DNA of 64,000 nt from Sphingomonas sp. QA11 (GTDB taxonomy: Bacteria; Pseudomonadota; Alphaproteobacteria; Sphingomonadales; Sphingomonadaceae), in contig NZ_CP098774.1 of the NCBI RefSeq assembly GCF_028473665.1, forward strand, positions 496,001 to 560,000, in the 5' to 3' direction. The position numbers and the translations under genes were made by a program. Within the stretch, counting starts at the first letter, position 1, and every line of letters starts with the position of its first letter. Below the pieces are notes generated by a model. The model did no database searches. It saw only the letters and a list, made by a program, of their open reading frames with translations, and was not told the DNA's origin. Positions 1-9,091 of this stretch are shown here, in pieces.

Positions 1-8
1 CCCTCCGG

Positions 9-96
9 GGCGGGAGCAGGCCGGGGGTGGGCATTCGTCCTCCCCGAACGCCCGGCCAGTTGCAAACCGGGCGCCCACCCCCAGTCCCTCCCGCCC
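9..96. repeat. Imperfect inverted repeat upstream of wrbA
   Basis: Two GC-rich arms at about 9-32 and 73-96 are nearly reverse complementary (GGCGGGAG... against ...CTCCCGCC) around a roughly 40-base middle. The G/C-run style matches the other palindromic repeats in this window. It could be a terminator of an upstream gene outside the window or a REP-like element. Confidence 0.45.
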
Positions 97-140
97 GGAT
101 TTCCCATGGCGCGGGAGGGACATTTTTCAGGAGAATTCCC

Positions 141-743
141 ATGCCGAAGGTTCTTGTGCTCTATTATTCGTCCTATGGTCATCTCGAGCAGATGGCGGAT
201 GCCGTCGCCGAGGGCGCCCGCGCCGCCGGTGCCGAGGTGGATATCCGTCGCGTGCCCGAAACGGCGCCGGCCGAGGTCGTTGCCGCCGCTGGCTTCAAGG
301 CCGATACGGCGCATCCGGTGATTGAGGGCGTCGAGGCGCTGGCGAATTATGACGCGATCATCATCGGCGCGCCGACCCGCTTCGGCCGCATGTCGAGCCA
401 GATGGCATCGTTCCTCGACCAGGCTGGCGGCCTGTGGTTCCGCGGCGCGCTCAACGGCAAGATCGGCGGTGCCTTCACCTCGACCGCCACCCAGCATGGC
501 GGCCAGGAGACGACGCTCTTCTCGATCATCACCAACCTGCTGCATTTCGGCCTGACCGTTGTCGGCCTGGACTATGGCTTCGCCGGCCAGATGGGCGTGC
601 AGGAAGTGCACGGCAATTCGCCCTACGGCGCGACCACCATCGCCGATGGCGACGGCAGCCGCCAGCCGAGCAGTGTCGAGCTTGACGGCGCGCGCTACCA
701 GGGCCGCCGGATCGCGGAGGTCGCCGCCAAGGTGTTCGGCTGA
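141..743 (+). CDS. wrbA: NAD(P)H:quinone oxidoreductase, WrbA family flavoprotein
   Basis: The 200-residue product matches the usual length of WrbA (about 200), a tetrameric FMN protein that reduces quinones by two electrons and limits redox cycling. The flavodoxin-like FMN site is visible: [12 protein letters not shown] near the N-terminus, then the [13 protein letters not shown] loop and an HGGQETT segment. The ATG at 141 is chosen over upstream in-frame codons because AGGAG lies a few bases before it and the family begins at this point ([10 protein letters not shown]). The gene stands alone, followed by a strong hairpin. Family assignment is secure; physiological substrate is not shown by sequence. 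Confidence 0.93.
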   Translation: MPKVLVLYYSSYGHLEQMADAVAEGARAAGAEVDIRRVPETAPAEVVAAAGFKADTAHPVIEGVEALANYDAIIIGAPTRFGRMSSQMASFLDQAGGLWFRGALNGKIGGAFTSTATQHGGQETTLFSIITNLLHFGLTVVGLDYGFAGQMGVQEVHGNSPYGATTIADGDGSRQPSSVELDGARYQGRRIAEVAAKVFG

Positions 744-766
744 CGTCGGGTATCCGAAGCGTCAAA

Positions 767-798
767 GGGGGCGTTCGCGGCTTGCCGCGGACGCCCCC
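767..798 (+). terminator. Strong hairpin after wrbA
   Basis: A 14-base arm (767-780) pairs with 785-798 across a CTTG loop, with one T-G wobble; two Ts follow. It lies 24 bases after the wrbA stop and probably ends that transcript. Confidence 0.6.
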
Positions 799-827
799 TT
801 CCGTGCGATGTCTCTCCAACTCACTAC

Positions 828-899
828 CCGTTCGTTTCGAGCGAAGTCGAGAAACCAGCGTCGGGGCTTAGCAGTGCCTCTCGACTTCAGCCGAAAGGG
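828..899. repeat. Degenerate inverted repeat (TTTCGAGCGAAGTCGAGAAA type)
   Basis: The arm at 828-854 contains TTTCGAGCGAAGTCGAGA, and 877-899 carries the partly complementary TCTCGACTTCAGCCGAAAG. I recognise this as a dispersed intergenic element common in sphingomonad genomes; that is from memory, not a search. A further degenerate stretch runs on to about 957. Confidence 0.4.
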
Positions 900-973
900 C
901 CGAGGCCTGTCCTGAGCGCCTGCCTCGGCTGGCAAAGTCGAAGCGCTCGACACCAACTGAGAGGGATGGTCCC

Positions 974-1789
974 CTAATAATAGACCCCCGGCCAGAAGAC
1001 CGGGATCGGCAGCACGGCCGGCGATGGCCTGGCGTGAGTCACCTGAATCACCGGCTCAGCGATCATCGGCCTTGCCGGGAATTGCGCGCGGGCGCGGGCG
1101 AAGATCGTGCGGGCCCGCGCCGCGCCGGGTGCCTGGGCGGTTCTGCCGACCCAGCGCCAGTGCCAAGGCTCCCAGCCGACATTCTGCTTGTTGCCCGCCG
1201 GGAAGGACAGTTCGAAGCCGAACTCCCGCGCATGGGCAATCAGCCAAAGGCCGGTGGGCGTGCTGGCCATGCACCATTCGAGATCCCGGCAGCCGGGCGA
1301 GGGATGGACCCCGAAGTCGATCGCATAGCCGGTGGAATGCTCGCTATATCCTGGCGGCCCGACATCGTGTGCGCGAGAGGCCGTGTCGCCGCAGGAATCG
1401 CGTCCGCCAGCCCGACAGAATACCGACCGCTGATAAGCGATCGTTCGGTAGCAGGAGACACCCCTGAGTTTGTGCGCGATGCCCGGCGTCGCGTTGGCCG
1501 CCTCGATCAACATGACGAGGTCGGCCGCCGCGTCCTTTTGCAGGCGGCACGTTCCGCCAAGCGCGAAGCCGGGCGACGTAACGGGCACCATGTCGGTTGC
1601 CGGGGCTTCGGCATAGGGCAGGTGGCCGAACATCCGCCCATCGGCGCTGGTGACGCCGATACCGGGTACCATGACTGGTGCGATTGATGCCGGGGTTCCC
1701 GCATTCGGGACCTGAGCGAGAACCGGCACCGTACCGAGGCACGCCACCGACAAGACCATCCCGATCGCGTGCTTTGTCTTCGACGTCAC
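974..1789 (-). CDS. Secreted D-alanyl-D-alanine carboxypeptidase, M15B (VanY-like)
   Basis: Predicted zinc D,D-carboxypeptidase that trims the terminal D-Ala of peptidoglycan stem peptides in the periplasm. The M15 metal and catalytic motifs are present: SEHSTGYAIDFG (SxHxxGxAxD) and EPWHWRWVG near the C-terminus. The start chosen is a GTG at 1789 with AGAGGA just upstream; it gives 271 residues beginning with a clear signal peptide (GMVLSVACLGTVPVLAQ). An in-frame ATG at 1825 would add residues before the signal. The gene is divergent from the RluA gene, with 45 bases between starts, so the two promoters must overlap. Confidence 0.85.
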   Translation of the reverse strand: MTSKTKHAIGMVLSVACLGTVPVLAQVPNAGTPASIAPVMVPGIGVTSADGRMFGHLPYAEAPATDMVPVTSPGFALGGTCRLQKDAAADLVMLIEAANATPGIAHKLRGVSCYRTIAYQRSVFCRAGGRDSCGDTASRAHDVGPPGYSEHSTGYAIDFGVHPSPGCRDLEWCMASTPTGLWLIAHAREFGFELSFPAGNKQNVGWEPWHWRWVGRTAQAPGAARARTIFARARAQFPARPMIAEPVIQVTHARPSPAVLPIPVFWPGVYY

Positions 1790-1834
1790 GGGGATCCTCT
1801 GGCATGTGGGTGCGCGGAGTGGCAAGGGCAGGAA

Positions 1835-2494
1835 ATGCTCCTCGATAAAGTCCTGTTCCTCGATGGCGAGGCAATCGTCATCGACAAGCCGGCCGGCCTT
1901 CCGGTCGACCGCCCGCGTGACGGCTCGCTAAGCCTCGAAAATCATCTTGAGGCGCTTGCCTTCGGCTTCCGCCGCTGGCCGCAGGCGGTGCACCGGCTCG
2001 ACCGCGATACCTCCGGTTGTCTGCTGCTTTCGCGCAACCCAAAGGCGCACGCGCGTTTCCACCATGCCTTCGAGGCAGGCATCGTCGAGAAACGCTATCT
2101 TGCCGTGCTTGAGGGCGTGCCCGATGGGGAGAGCGGCCTGATCGATCTCGCCTTGTCGAAAGTCAGCACCGCCGAAACCGGCTGGCGCATGCGTGGCGAC
2201 CCGAACGGCAAGCCTTCGCGCACCGCCTGGCGCGTGCTGGCGGTGAAGGACGGGCGCAGCTTCGTCGAGTTCCGGCCCGAGACCGGGCGCACCCACCAGA
2301 TCCGCGTCCATGCCGCCGAGGCGCTCGGTGCGCCGGTGGTGGGCGACCCGGTTTATGGCGACGGCAAGGGCGAGACCCTGCTTCACGCCGCATCGCTGCT
2401 CGTACCGCGTACCGGCAAGGATCCGATCAAGGCCGAAGCGCCGCTGCCGGAGCGCTTCCTGAAGGCGGGTTTCAGCCTCTCTGCCAAGCTGTAA
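1835..2494 (+). CDS. RluA-family RNA pseudouridine synthase, short form
   Basis: Converts uridine to pseudouridine in rRNA or tRNA. The catalytic Asp lies in HRLDRDTSGCLLL, and the RTHQIRVH motif follows. At 219 residues it is a compact member with no N-terminal S4 domain, which suggests the RluA/TruC-like subset rather than RluC/RluD; the exact target base cannot be told from sequence. The ATG at 1835 has AGGGCAGG just upstream and matches the family start. Two in-frame upstream codons lie inside the divergent carboxypeptidase gene and are rejected. Confidence 0.88.
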   Translation: MLLDKVLFLDGEAIVIDKPAGLPVDRPRDGSLSLENHLEALAFGFRRWPQAVHRLDRDTSGCLLLSRNPKAHARFHHAFEAGIVEKRYLAVLEGVPDGESGLIDLALSKVSTAETGWRMRGDPNGKPSRTAWRVLAVKDGRSFVEFRPETGRTHQIRVHAAEALGAPVVGDPVYGDGKGETLLHAASLLVPRTGKDPIKAEAPLPERFLKAGFSLSAKL

Positions 2495-2505
2495 AGCACA
2501 TCCGA

Positions 2506-2619
2506 ACGCGAACGGAGTTTGGCGAGAGCCAAATAGTTGAATTGCACCTGTCCGGTGTCAACGCCTCGAAGCGTTTTGAGCTTGTTGAACAGGAACTCGA
2601 CAAGGGCACGGTATCCGGC
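2506..2619 (-). pseudogene. Remnant of an IS5-family transposase C-terminus
   Basis: Read on the minus strand, this stretch encodes a fragment with VEFLFNKLKTLRG followed by FNYLALAKLRSR. That resembles the terminal ERxFNKLKxFRxIATRYDK...FLAxVKLAS region of IS5-group transposases known to me. No complete transposase or terminal repeats are visible. The remnant abuts the small exported protein gene at 2681-3028. Similarity was judged by eye. Confidence 0.4.
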
Positions 2620-2680
2620 AGACTGGCTAGCGGATGGAGAAGTCCATGATGAAGTCATCCACGAATCTGTATGGAATTTT

Positions 2681-3028
2681 TCAGTTCGCGATGGTGATAT
2701 CGTTAAGTTGACAATAAGAGCCGCTGCTCGGTGTATAATAAGCAAGTGTGACGGATTTATTCGCAGTATATGCAGTCAGAAGAGCTGAAACCTTGGCATC
2801 ATAGTTGTCGTCGGAAGGCTTGTTTATATATAGAAATTCACACGCTGGTAAGGAGGGGCTGACGGATACTCTGAACGCATAATTTGAAGCGCCAGATAGT
2901 TGAATTTTATATATATGGCCGCTGTACGTAGAGATGGTTTGCGCGTAGGCGGGCGCAGAAAGAGTTGCTAACAAGATGCAAGTGATAGCAGTTAATATAT
3001 GGCACGTTGTATCATATGTCTTGTTCAT
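2681..3028 (-). CDS. Small exported protein of unknown function (115 aa)
   Basis: Not recognised by name. The ATG at 3028 follows an AGGATAACAGAGCC leader and starts a clean signal peptide ending ...LSAPAYAQ. The mature part is about 85 residues with two Cys and a pattern G-x-I-x-x-I ... C-x-F-L-Y-I ... LLTAYTANKSVTL ... NDITI. The same pattern occurs in the protein at 36235-36555. Base composition is distinctly lower in G+C than neighbours, which suggests transfer. It sits beside an IS5-type remnant. The layout faintly recalls small OB-fold exported proteins such as AB5-toxin B subunits, but I would not assign that. Confidence 0.7.
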   Translation of the reverse strand: MNKTYDTTCHILTAITCILLATLSAPAYAQTISTYSGHIYKIQLSGASNYAFRVSVSPSLPACEFLYINKPSDDNYDAKVSALLTAYTANKSVTLAYYTPSSGSYCQLNDITIAN

Positions 3029-3354
3029 AGGCTCTGTTATCCTAAGGTAATTTACGTTGCGATGTAAGTTAGCGGGACTTTTTTTGATGTATCTCGATTT
3101 TTGGATTTGCAAAGTGGTTAATTGAAGGCGATGGGATGGACGGCGGTACGTCGACTGCTCGGTCGCTTGTGCCCTTTTCAAGCTTGCAAAGCCGCTTGGT
3201 TCCAAAAAGCTGCCAGTTCCCTGTGCTTGCTCGTTCAACTATAGGCGCGTGCCTCGAATATCCAGTGCCTACGAACCAGCCGGGTGGTATTGTCGCCACC
3301 TCGGTTCCTTTTCTCTTCGGACGCCGCTTTTCCGTAGGCACCGAGCCGCTGCCC
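3029..3354. other. Intergenic stretch without a recognised gene
   Basis: An A+T-rich left part (about 3029-3130) probably holds the promoter of the small exported protein. The right part is mixed composition with no credible coding frame, RNA or repeat. A 90-codon minus-strand open frame here has no ribosome site or recognisable content. Confidence 0.4.
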
Positions 3355-3777
3355 TTAATCGATCGGCCTGCCGCGCAGCGACTTGACGCTCGACCGCTTC
3401 GCCTTCCCCTCCATGCGCCGCGCCTTTGCGGCTTTGGACGGTTTCGTGGGGCGGCGCTTCTTCGGAACGATCGTGGCTTCGCGGATCATCTCGATCAGCC
3501 GCTCGCGCACCTCCTGCCGGTTCAGGAGTTGAGACCGCGCGCCCTCGCTCCGAAGGACAATCACACCCTCCCGGGTCATCCGCGATCCCGCCAGAACGGC
3601 CAGCCGGTTCTTCACCGCAACTGGCAGGTTGGGCGAGGCGCCGACATCGAACCGCAGCAGCACGGCGGAATCCGTCGTGTTGACATGCTGGCCACCCGGT
3701 CCTCCCGCACGCGTGAAGGATTCTTCCAGCTCATCGCTGTCGATCGAGATCGATCGGGTGACGGGAATGGCAGTCAT
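3355..3777 (-). CDS. arfB: Alternative ribosome-rescue factor ArfB (peptidyl-tRNA hydrolase, RF1-like)
   Basis: A 140-residue stop-codon-independent release factor that hydrolyses peptidyl-tRNA on stalled ribosomes. The catalytic GGQ is in RAGGPGGQHVNTTDSAV (about residues 23-40), followed by the RF-1 fold. The last 35 residues form the basic tail (KKRRPTKPSKAAKARRMEGK) that in ArfB/YaeJ enters the empty mRNA channel. Length equals the E. coli protein. It stands alone between an intergenic gap and the divergent fRMsr gene. Confidence 0.93.
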   Translation of the reverse strand: MTAIPVTRSISIDSDELEESFTRAGGPGGQHVNTTDSAVLLRFDVGASPNLPVAVKNRLAVLAGSRMTREGVIVLRSEGARSQLLNRQEVRERLIEMIREATIVPKKRRPTKPSKAAKARRMEGKAKRSSVKSLRGRPID

Positions 3778-3905
3778 GGTGCCCGGTTAGGCGATTCGGA
3801 GTTCTTGGCCAAATGGATGATGGCGCCGGGCCATCTCGATGCCCTGGACGACTTGCGAAGCGAGGCGCCCGGCCTCATCTCGCGCGGGCAGACAAAGGAA
3901 TATGT

Positions 3906-4391
3906 GTGTACCAGTTCGACATCACCAGCGGCTCAAAGGCCGAGCTCTATCACGACCTTGAAGCGGCGCTTGGTGCGCTCACCGCTGAAGAGCCTGACGC
4001 CATCGCCAACATGGCCAATGCCGCTGCCCTGATCTGGCAATATCTGCCCGACCTCAACTGGGCCGGTTTCTACCGCCTTGTCGAAGGGGAGCTTGTGCTT
4101 GGCCCGTTCCAGGGCAAGGCCGCCTGCATCCGCATCGCGATCGGCACCGGCGTGTGCGGCGCGGCCGCGGCCAGCCTCGAAACCCAGTTGGTCGACGACG
4201 TCCATGCCTTTCCCGGCCATATCGCCTGCGACGCGGCGAGCCGGTCGGAACTGGTCGTGCCGATCGTCCATGACGGCCGGCTGATCGGCGTGCTCGATCT
4301 CGACAGCCCGGAACCGGCGCGCTTCGATGCGGCTGATGCGGCTGGTTGTGAGGCTCTCGTCAGGCTGCTGGCACCCCGCATCGCGGGCTGA
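3906..4391 (+). CDS. msrC: Free methionine-(R)-sulfoxide reductase (GAF domain)
   Basis: A 161-residue single GAF domain that reduces free Met-R-sulfoxide. The three conserved cysteines are at about residues 74 (GKAACIRI), 84 (TGVCG) and 108 (GHIACDAAS), the same spacing as Cys84/94/118 of the E. coli enzyme. The chosen start is GTG at 3906 with AAAGGA six bases upstream; it gives the family's usual length and N-terminus. An earlier in-frame codon would add 31 unrelated residues. Confidence 0.9.
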   Translation: MYQFDITSGSKAELYHDLEAALGALTAEEPDAIANMANAAALIWQYLPDLNWAGFYRLVEGELVLGPFQGKAACIRIAIGTGVCGAAAASLETQLVDDVHAFPGHIACDAASRSELVVPIVHDGRLIGVLDLDSPEPARFDAADAAGCEALVRLLAPRIAG

Positions 4392-4492
4392 TCCGTTTCG
4401 GGACAGGAGTCTGACTCGCCGAAATCGACGCAATTTGGTAACGAAACTCTTAATCATCGGGCGATCGCGCGCCCTTACGGGAGTTGTTTACC

Positions 4493-5527
4493 ATGCGGAA
4501 CCTCACGATCGCAGGCCTTGTAATGGTTACCGCGATTACCGCGACTCCGGCCGAGGCGCAGCGGAATCCGTCCAATGGTCAGGGCTGGCAGAATGGCCGG
4601 GCCATGCCGCCGCCGGCCGTCGTGCCCAGCATGCCGGCCAGCAATTCTCAGCCGGGTGTGACCTGGAACCGCACTGGCCCGGGCCCGCATGTCGCGCCGC
4701 CCGCGACCGTGTCGCCCAATCCGCCCTTCCGCAACGGGCCCGACGGCCGGCGTTGGTCAGGCAACCGTCAGTGGTCTGGTAACGGGCAATGGTCGGGCAA
4801 CCGCCAATGGTCGGGCGGTAACCGTGGCAATCACGGTGCGACGTCGCTGCCCGGTTATCGTCCGGTCCAGCCGGGGACTCGCCCCAGCCGCTGGGGCGGT
4901 TCGGTGGGCGGGCGCTGGTATGCCGGCAGTAACGCGCCCGGTGGCTGGAAGGCCTATCGCCGCCCGGACCGTGGCTGGACGCTGCCGCGCTACTGGATCG
5001 CGCCGAGCTTCTTCATCGGCAATTATGGCCTCTACGGCCTGTCCTCGCCGCCCGTCGGGTATAACTGGACGCGCTATTATGATGATGCGGTCCTGACCGA
5101 TTCCTATGGCCGCGTGTATGATTCGGTCGGTGGGATCGACTGGGATTCCTATGACGACGGGTACGGCTATGGCGACGACTACGCCTATGGCGGCGGCGAC
5201 GATGGTTATGCTTCCGGTGGAGATGGCTATGGCGCGCGCTACGCGCCGCCGCCGGTCCAATATACCCAGGGCCCGCCGCCGCAGGTCGTGCAGGGCGGTT
5301 ATACCCAGACCTATTCCTCTGGCTATGCCGGCTCGGGCGGCTATGCGAGCGGCGGTTACTGGTATCCGCCTGCGACCACCACGACGATCACCGTCCAGTC
5401 GGCGCCCGTGGTGACCACCACGACCACCGAATATATCGAAACCACCTATCGGCCGGTGCGGCGTGTCTATAAGGCGGCCAAGCGGACCTGGCGTCCCAAG
5501 TCCAAGATACGCTGCGCCTGCAACTGA
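4493..5527 (+). CDS. Secreted RcnB-like protein with WSGN repeats and Gly/Tyr-rich tail
   Basis: A 344-residue exported protein (signal peptide to ...TPAEAQ). About residues 80-110 repeat the unit QWSGN(R/G). The central part carries an RcnB-type segment (GWTLPRYWIAPSFFI ... GYNWTRYYDDAVLTDSYGRVYD). A low-complexity Gly/Tyr/Asp/Pro region follows, ending in a basic RVYKAAKRTW tail. RcnB of E. coli is a small periplasmic protein linked to Ni/Co homeostasis; here only the short core is shared, so a metal role is inference. The ATG at 4493 has GGGAG upstream. Confidence 0.75.
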   Translation: MRNLTIAGLVMVTAITATPAEAQRNPSNGQGWQNGRAMPPPAVVPSMPASNSQPGVTWNRTGPGPHVAPPATVSPNPPFRNGPDGRRWSGNRQWSGNGQWSGNRQWSGGNRGNHGATSLPGYRPVQPGTRPSRWGGSVGGRWYAGSNAPGGWKAYRRPDRGWTLPRYWIAPSFFIGNYGLYGLSSPPVGYNWTRYYDDAVLTDSYGRVYDSVGGIDWDSYDDGYGYGDDYAYGGGDDGYASGGDGYGARYAPPPVQYTQGPPPQVVQGGYTQTYSSGYAGSGGYASGGYWYPPATTTTITVQSAPVVTTTTTEYIETTYRPVRRVYKAAKRTWRPKSKIRCACN

Positions 5528-5590
5528 GGTCGATCCGGACACCCCTCCCCGCAAACGGGAGGTTGGGGCCCGCGCCGCGCGCGGGAGAGT

Positions 5591-5617
5591 GAGGGCGAGC
5601 CGGGGGGACTCGCCCTC
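5591..5617. terminator. Hairpin between convergent genes
   Basis: GAGGGCGAG (5591-5599) pairs perfectly with CTCGCCCTC (5609-5617) across a G-rich loop. It lies between the RcnB-like gene (+) and the M28 peptidase gene (-), so it can serve both directions. Confidence 0.6.
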
Positions 5618-5624
5618 CTCTGTC

Positions 5625-6920
5625 TCAAGGGCCTGCGAAGGTCACCAGGCTTTCCGCGCCGTCCGTCCCAAGTGCCGAGACGCCGACGAAATGGTCGTCG
5701 ACCGGCACGCCCTTCAACACATCGGTCACCGCGCTCGCCGGAAGGTCGATCGATTTCTGCCAGTCCCGCGCGTCGTTGCGGCGCCAGTGAACGCGGTAGC
5801 CCGTCGCGCCATCGACCAGCTGCCATTTGACTGTCGTGTCATAACCCAGCGCACCCGAGATCGTGACGCCTGACGGCGCGGCGGGTGCCGCGGCGAGCCG
5901 GCGGATCGTCGCGACGTTGATCGCTGTCACCTTGGCGAGATAGTCGAAATCCATCTTGTCGACCGTGTCGCCATAGGCGACGCCTTTCTCGGCCCGCACG
6001 TCCTGGTGCTGCCCCTTCCAGTTTTCCGCCGCGACGGTGAAACGGATCGCCGGATAGCCCAGCGCCAGGAACGGGCTGTGGTCGCCACCCCGGCCGAACC
6101 GGTCGGGCCTGCGGTCGACGAAGACATCGATCCCGCCCTTGATCTTGCCGGCGATCCCGTCGACCGCCTTGGCCAGCGCGCGGGAGGGGCCGTCATCTTC
6201 GCCGCCATTCTGCCGGCGTTTCTGGAGTGTCGGCAGATCCTCCGCCGCGCCGATGCCTTCGGAAAACACCCGCACCCGATCGGCGACGCGCGCACCATTC
6301 TCGCCGATCGTATTGCCGACGATGTCGTTGTTGAGCATCGCGGAGACGGTCCACTTCTTCTCCTTCGCCGTCTCCGCCAGCAGGGTGCCGCCCCACAGTC
6401 CCTGCTCCTCGCCGGAGAAGAGGGCGTAGACGATCGTCGCGCGGAATTTTTCCTTCGACAGGATTCGCGCCGCCTCGAGCACCAGCGCGACGCCGGAACC
6501 ATTGTCGTTGGCGCCGGGCGCGTCGCTCGTCGCGTTCATCACGTCGGTAACCCGGCTGTCGATATGCGCGCCGATGATGATCACGCGGCGCGGTTCGATT
6601 CCCTGCTGGAATCCGAGCACGTCGACGATCTCCACGCCGTTCGGCGCGCGCGGGCCGGTGAAGCTGCGCGCGATATTGGCGCTGGTGATGCAGCCGCCGC
6701 ACCCGTCCGAAATCCGGGTCAGCTCGCCCGCCGCCCATCGCCGCGCCGCGCCGATGCCGCGCACCGGGTCGTCGGTGGAGGACAGGCTGTGCCGCGTGCC
6801 GAAGCTCACCAGCTTCTCGACCGTCGCCTTCAGCCGGGCGGGGTCGGGGGTGTCCTGCGCGACTGCCGGGGTGACGGCGATGAACTGGACCAGGGCGGCG
6901 AGGGGGAGGAAACGATGCAT
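5625..6920 (-). CDS. Secreted M28 family metallopeptidase with C-terminal FnIII-like domain
   Basis: A 431-residue exported aminopeptidase-type enzyme (signal peptide ending ...VTPAVAQ). The co-catalytic zinc motifs of M28 are visible: GAHIDS, GANDNGSG, SGEEQGLWG, LNNDIVGN and GGDHSPF. After about residue 350 comes an 80-residue module (VTISGALGYDTTVKWQ ... GYRVHWRR) resembling fibronectin III. The start at 6920 puts the signal peptide at the very N-terminus. A longer in-frame extension upstream has no family content and runs antisense to pdhC. It likely cleaves peptides in the periplasm or medium. Confidence 0.87.
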   Translation of the reverse strand: MHRFLPLAALVQFIAVTPAVAQDTPDPARLKATVEKLVSFGTRHSLSSTDDPVRGIGAARRWAAGELTRISDGCGGCITSANIARSFTGPRAPNGVEIVDVLGFQQGIEPRRVIIIGAHIDSRVTDVMNATSDAPGANDNGSGVALVLEAARILSKEKFRATIVYALFSGEEQGLWGGTLLAETAKEKKWTVSAMLNNDIVGNTIGENGARVADRVRVFSEGIGAAEDLPTLQKRRQNGGEDDGPSRALAKAVDGIAGKIKGGIDVFVDRRPDRFGRGGDHSPFLALGYPAIRFTVAAENWKGQHQDVRAEKGVAYGDTVDKMDFDYLAKVTAINVATIRRLAAAPAAPSGVTISGALGYDTTVKWQLVDGATGYRVHWRRNDARDWQKSIDLPASAVTDVLKGVPVDDHFVGVSALGTDGAESLVTFAGP

Positions 6921-6976
6921 GGCCCAATGGTGGCGGGAAGCACGGGCGCCTTCAACCCTCTTCCGTATTGCCGGCG

Positions 6977-7432
6977 TCAGCTCAGCCGGTCGATCGCCTC
7001 GCGACTCAACGAGCCCGGGATGATCATCAGCGGGATCGGCAGCGCCCCCGCGTCGGTGCCGGCGAAATGCGCGACGAGCGGCCCGGGCGCGCCGCTCGCG
7101 GCGGCGCCGAGCACCAGTGCCGAGATATCGGGATTCTCGGCGATCATGTCGCGGATGATCTTCGGGCCTTCGCCTTGCCGCACGGTGATCGATGGGCGCA
7201 GGCCCGATTCCTCGAGCAACGTGCCAGCCGCGCCGGCGACCAGCGCCTCGGCATGGATTCGCGCCTCGTCCTCGATCGTCGCCTGAACGCCGCCGAACGC
7301 GACGAACTCGGCCGGCGGGATCAGGGCGAGGATCTCGACCCCCCCGCCGGTCTTCACCGCGCGCCGGGCCGCGAAACGCAGGGCGATCTCGCTTTCCGGA
7401 TTCTCGTCGATCACGACCAGATAGATGCGCAT
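6977..7432 (-). CDS. Universal stress protein (UspA family)
   Basis: A 151-residue single USP domain. It begins [14 protein letters not shown] and ends with the nucleotide-binding pattern [15 protein letters not shown] (G-2x-G-9x-G type, slightly degenerate) and PLMIIPG. The protein probably binds ATP and contributes to stress tolerance. It is 56 bases upstream of the M28 gene on the same strand and divergent from pdhC. Confidence 0.85.
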   Translation of the reverse strand: MRIYLVVIDENPESEIALRFAARRAVKTGGGVEILALIPPAEFVAFGGVQATIEDEARIHAEALVAGAAGTLLEESGLRPSITVRQGEGPKIIRDMIAENPDISALVLGAAASGAPGPLVAHFAGTDAGALPIPLMIIPGSLSREAIDRLS

Positions 7433-7575
7433 GGCTTACCCCTCTCTGCGCTAGTTGGGCCGGGCCCGGGTTTTGCGCAAGAGCAGCGTCGTTGAACGCA
7501 CCCGGTCTTGACCCCGCTCGCATCGGGCGCGAAGGGAACGGGCCGCTACGGATTCGGTTAGAGGAAAGCCTCCCC

Positions 7576-8859
7576 ATGTCGATCGAGATCAAAATGCCCG
7601 CGTTGTCGCCTACCATGGAGGAGGGCACGCTGGCGAAGTGGCTCGTGAAGGAAGGCGATATCGTCAAGTCGGGCGACCTGATGGCCGAGATCGAGACCGA
7701 CAAGGCGACGATGGAATTCGAAGCCGTCGACGAAGGCGTGATCGGCAAGATCCTGGTCGCCGAGGGCACCGACAATGTGAAGGTCGGTACCGTCATCGCC
7801 ACCCTGCTGGCAGAGGGCGAGAGCGCCGATTCAGCCCCCGCGCCCAAGGCCGCCGCGCCGAAGGAGGAGCCCAAGGCAGACGCGCCGAAGCAGGAAGCCG
7901 CGCCCGCTCCCGCCGTGGAAGCGCCCAAGCCAGCCGCAACTCCGGACGCCGCCTCGGGCGATCGAGTGAAGGCAAGCCCGCTCGCCCGGCGAATCGCCGC
8001 GGAAAAGGGCGTCGAGCTGTCGGCGCTCGCCGGTACCGGCCCGAACGGCCGCATCGTCAAGGCTGACGTCGAAGGCGCCAAGCCCGGCGCCGCGCCTGCC
8101 GCTGCCGCGCCAGCACCTGAAGCCGCCGCTCCAGTTGCTGCACCCGCCAGGCCGGCGGTCGTCCCCGACATCCCGCATACCGCGGAAAAGCTGTCGAACA
8201 TCCGCAAGACGATCGCGCGCCGTCTCACCGAATCCAAGCAGACGGTGCCGCACATCTACCTCACGGTCGATATCCGGCTCGACAAGCTGCTGAAGCTGCG
8301 CACCGAATTCAACGCCGCCCTCGAATCGCGCGGCGTGAAGCTGTCGGTCAACGACCTCCTCATCAAGGCGCTGGGCGTCAGCCTGATCCAGGTGCCCAAG
8401 TGCAACGTCATGTTCACGCCCGACCAGCTCATTTCCTTCCAGCGTGCCGACATCTCGGTCGCCGTCTCGACGCCGTCGGGCCTGATCACCCCGATCATCG
8501 CGGGGGCCGATACGAAGGGCCTTGCCGCTATCTCGGAGCAGATGAAGGATCTCGCGACCCGTGCCCGCGACAACAAGCTGAAGCCCGAGGAATATCAGGG
8601 CGGCACCGCCAGCCTTTCCAACATGGGCATGTTCGGCATCAAGCAGTTCGAGGCGGTGATCAATCCGCCCCAGGGCATGATCATGGCGATCGGCGCGGGG
8701 GAGAAGCGCCCCTGGATCATCGACGATGCGCTCGGCATCGCGACGGTCATGTCGGCGACCGGCAGCTTCGATCACCGCGCGATCGATGGCGCCGATGGCG
8801 CGCAGCTGATGCAGGCGTTCAAGGCGCTGGTGGAGAACCCGTTGGGCATGGTCGCGTGA
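7576..8859 (+). CDS. pdhC: Pyruvate dehydrogenase complex E2, dihydrolipoyl acetyltransferase
   Basis: A 427-residue E2 with one N-terminal lipoyl domain (lipoyl-Lys at about 43 in ETDKATMEF), an Ala/Pro-rich linker, the E3/E1-binding domain ([14 protein letters not shown] ... [13 protein letters not shown]) and a second Ala/Pro linker. The catalytic acetyltransferase domain ends with the DHRxxDG motif (His about 400). Substrate choice as pyruvate rests on the [13 protein letters not shown] start typical of pyruvate E2. E1 genes are not in the window. It is the first gene of a run ending with the E3 gene. The ATG at 7576 is preceded by GAGGAAAG. Confidence 0.94.
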   Translation: MSIEIKMPALSPTMEEGTLAKWLVKEGDIVKSGDLMAEIETDKATMEFEAVDEGVIGKILVAEGTDNVKVGTVIATLLAEGESADSAPAPKAAAPKEEPKADAPKQEAAPAPAVEAPKPAATPDAASGDRVKASPLARRIAAEKGVELSALAGTGPNGRIVKADVEGAKPGAAPAAAAPAPEAAAPVAAPARPAVVPDIPHTAEKLSNIRKTIARRLTESKQTVPHIYLTVDIRLDKLLKLRTEFNAALESRGVKLSVNDLLIKALGVSLIQVPKCNVMFTPDQLISFQRADISVAVSTPSGLITPIIAGADTKGLAAISEQMKDLATRARDNKLKPEEYQGGTASLSNMGMFGIKQFEAVINPPQGMIMAIGAGEKRPWIIDDALGIATVMSATGSFDHRAIDGADGAQLMQAFKALVENPLGMVA

Positions 8860-8866
8860 GGGCGCG

Positions 8867-9091
8867 GTGAAGCGGACTCTCTTCGAACTGCTTCATATCG
8901 CGGCCGGCCTCGTGGGCACGGCGCTGCTCGCGTCGGCTGCTGCCTGGGGCGTGCCCCGCTCGGCGGGCGCGATCTGGGATGTCGCCTATGTCGTGATGGC
9001 GGTGGTGGCGTTCATGGGCATCAGGCCGCTCAGGCTCGCCTGGCGCGCCGATCAGGAGTCGAAGACCGGCCAGCCAAGCGCCAATGGCTGA
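8867..9091 (+). CDS. Small two-helix membrane protein
   Basis: A 74-residue protein not recognised by name, with two hydrophobic segments (about residues 8-28 and 36-52) and a polar tail. The start is GTG at 8867, seven bases after the pdhC stop, with GAGGG overlapping that stop. Its own stop overlaps the next start (ATGGCTGA). It is therefore translationally coupled on both sides and probably expressed. Confidence 0.65.
   Translation: MKRTLFELLHIAAGLVGTALLASAAAWGVPRSAGAIWDVAYVVMAVVAFMGIRPLRLAWRADQESKTGQPSANG

Noticed and set aside
2681..3028. Assignment of the small exported protein as an AB5-toxin B subunit
   Set aside because: Only a loose strand pattern is shared and no A-subunit gene is adjacent; similarity is too weak to name.
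3069..3341. 90-codon minus-strand frame in the gap before arfB
   Set aside because: No ribosome site, no recognisable domain, and composition changes within the frame.
6921..8255. Open minus-strand extension upstream of the M28 peptidase
   Set aside because: It runs antisense to pdhC and the USP gene; the signal peptide at 6920 marks the true start.
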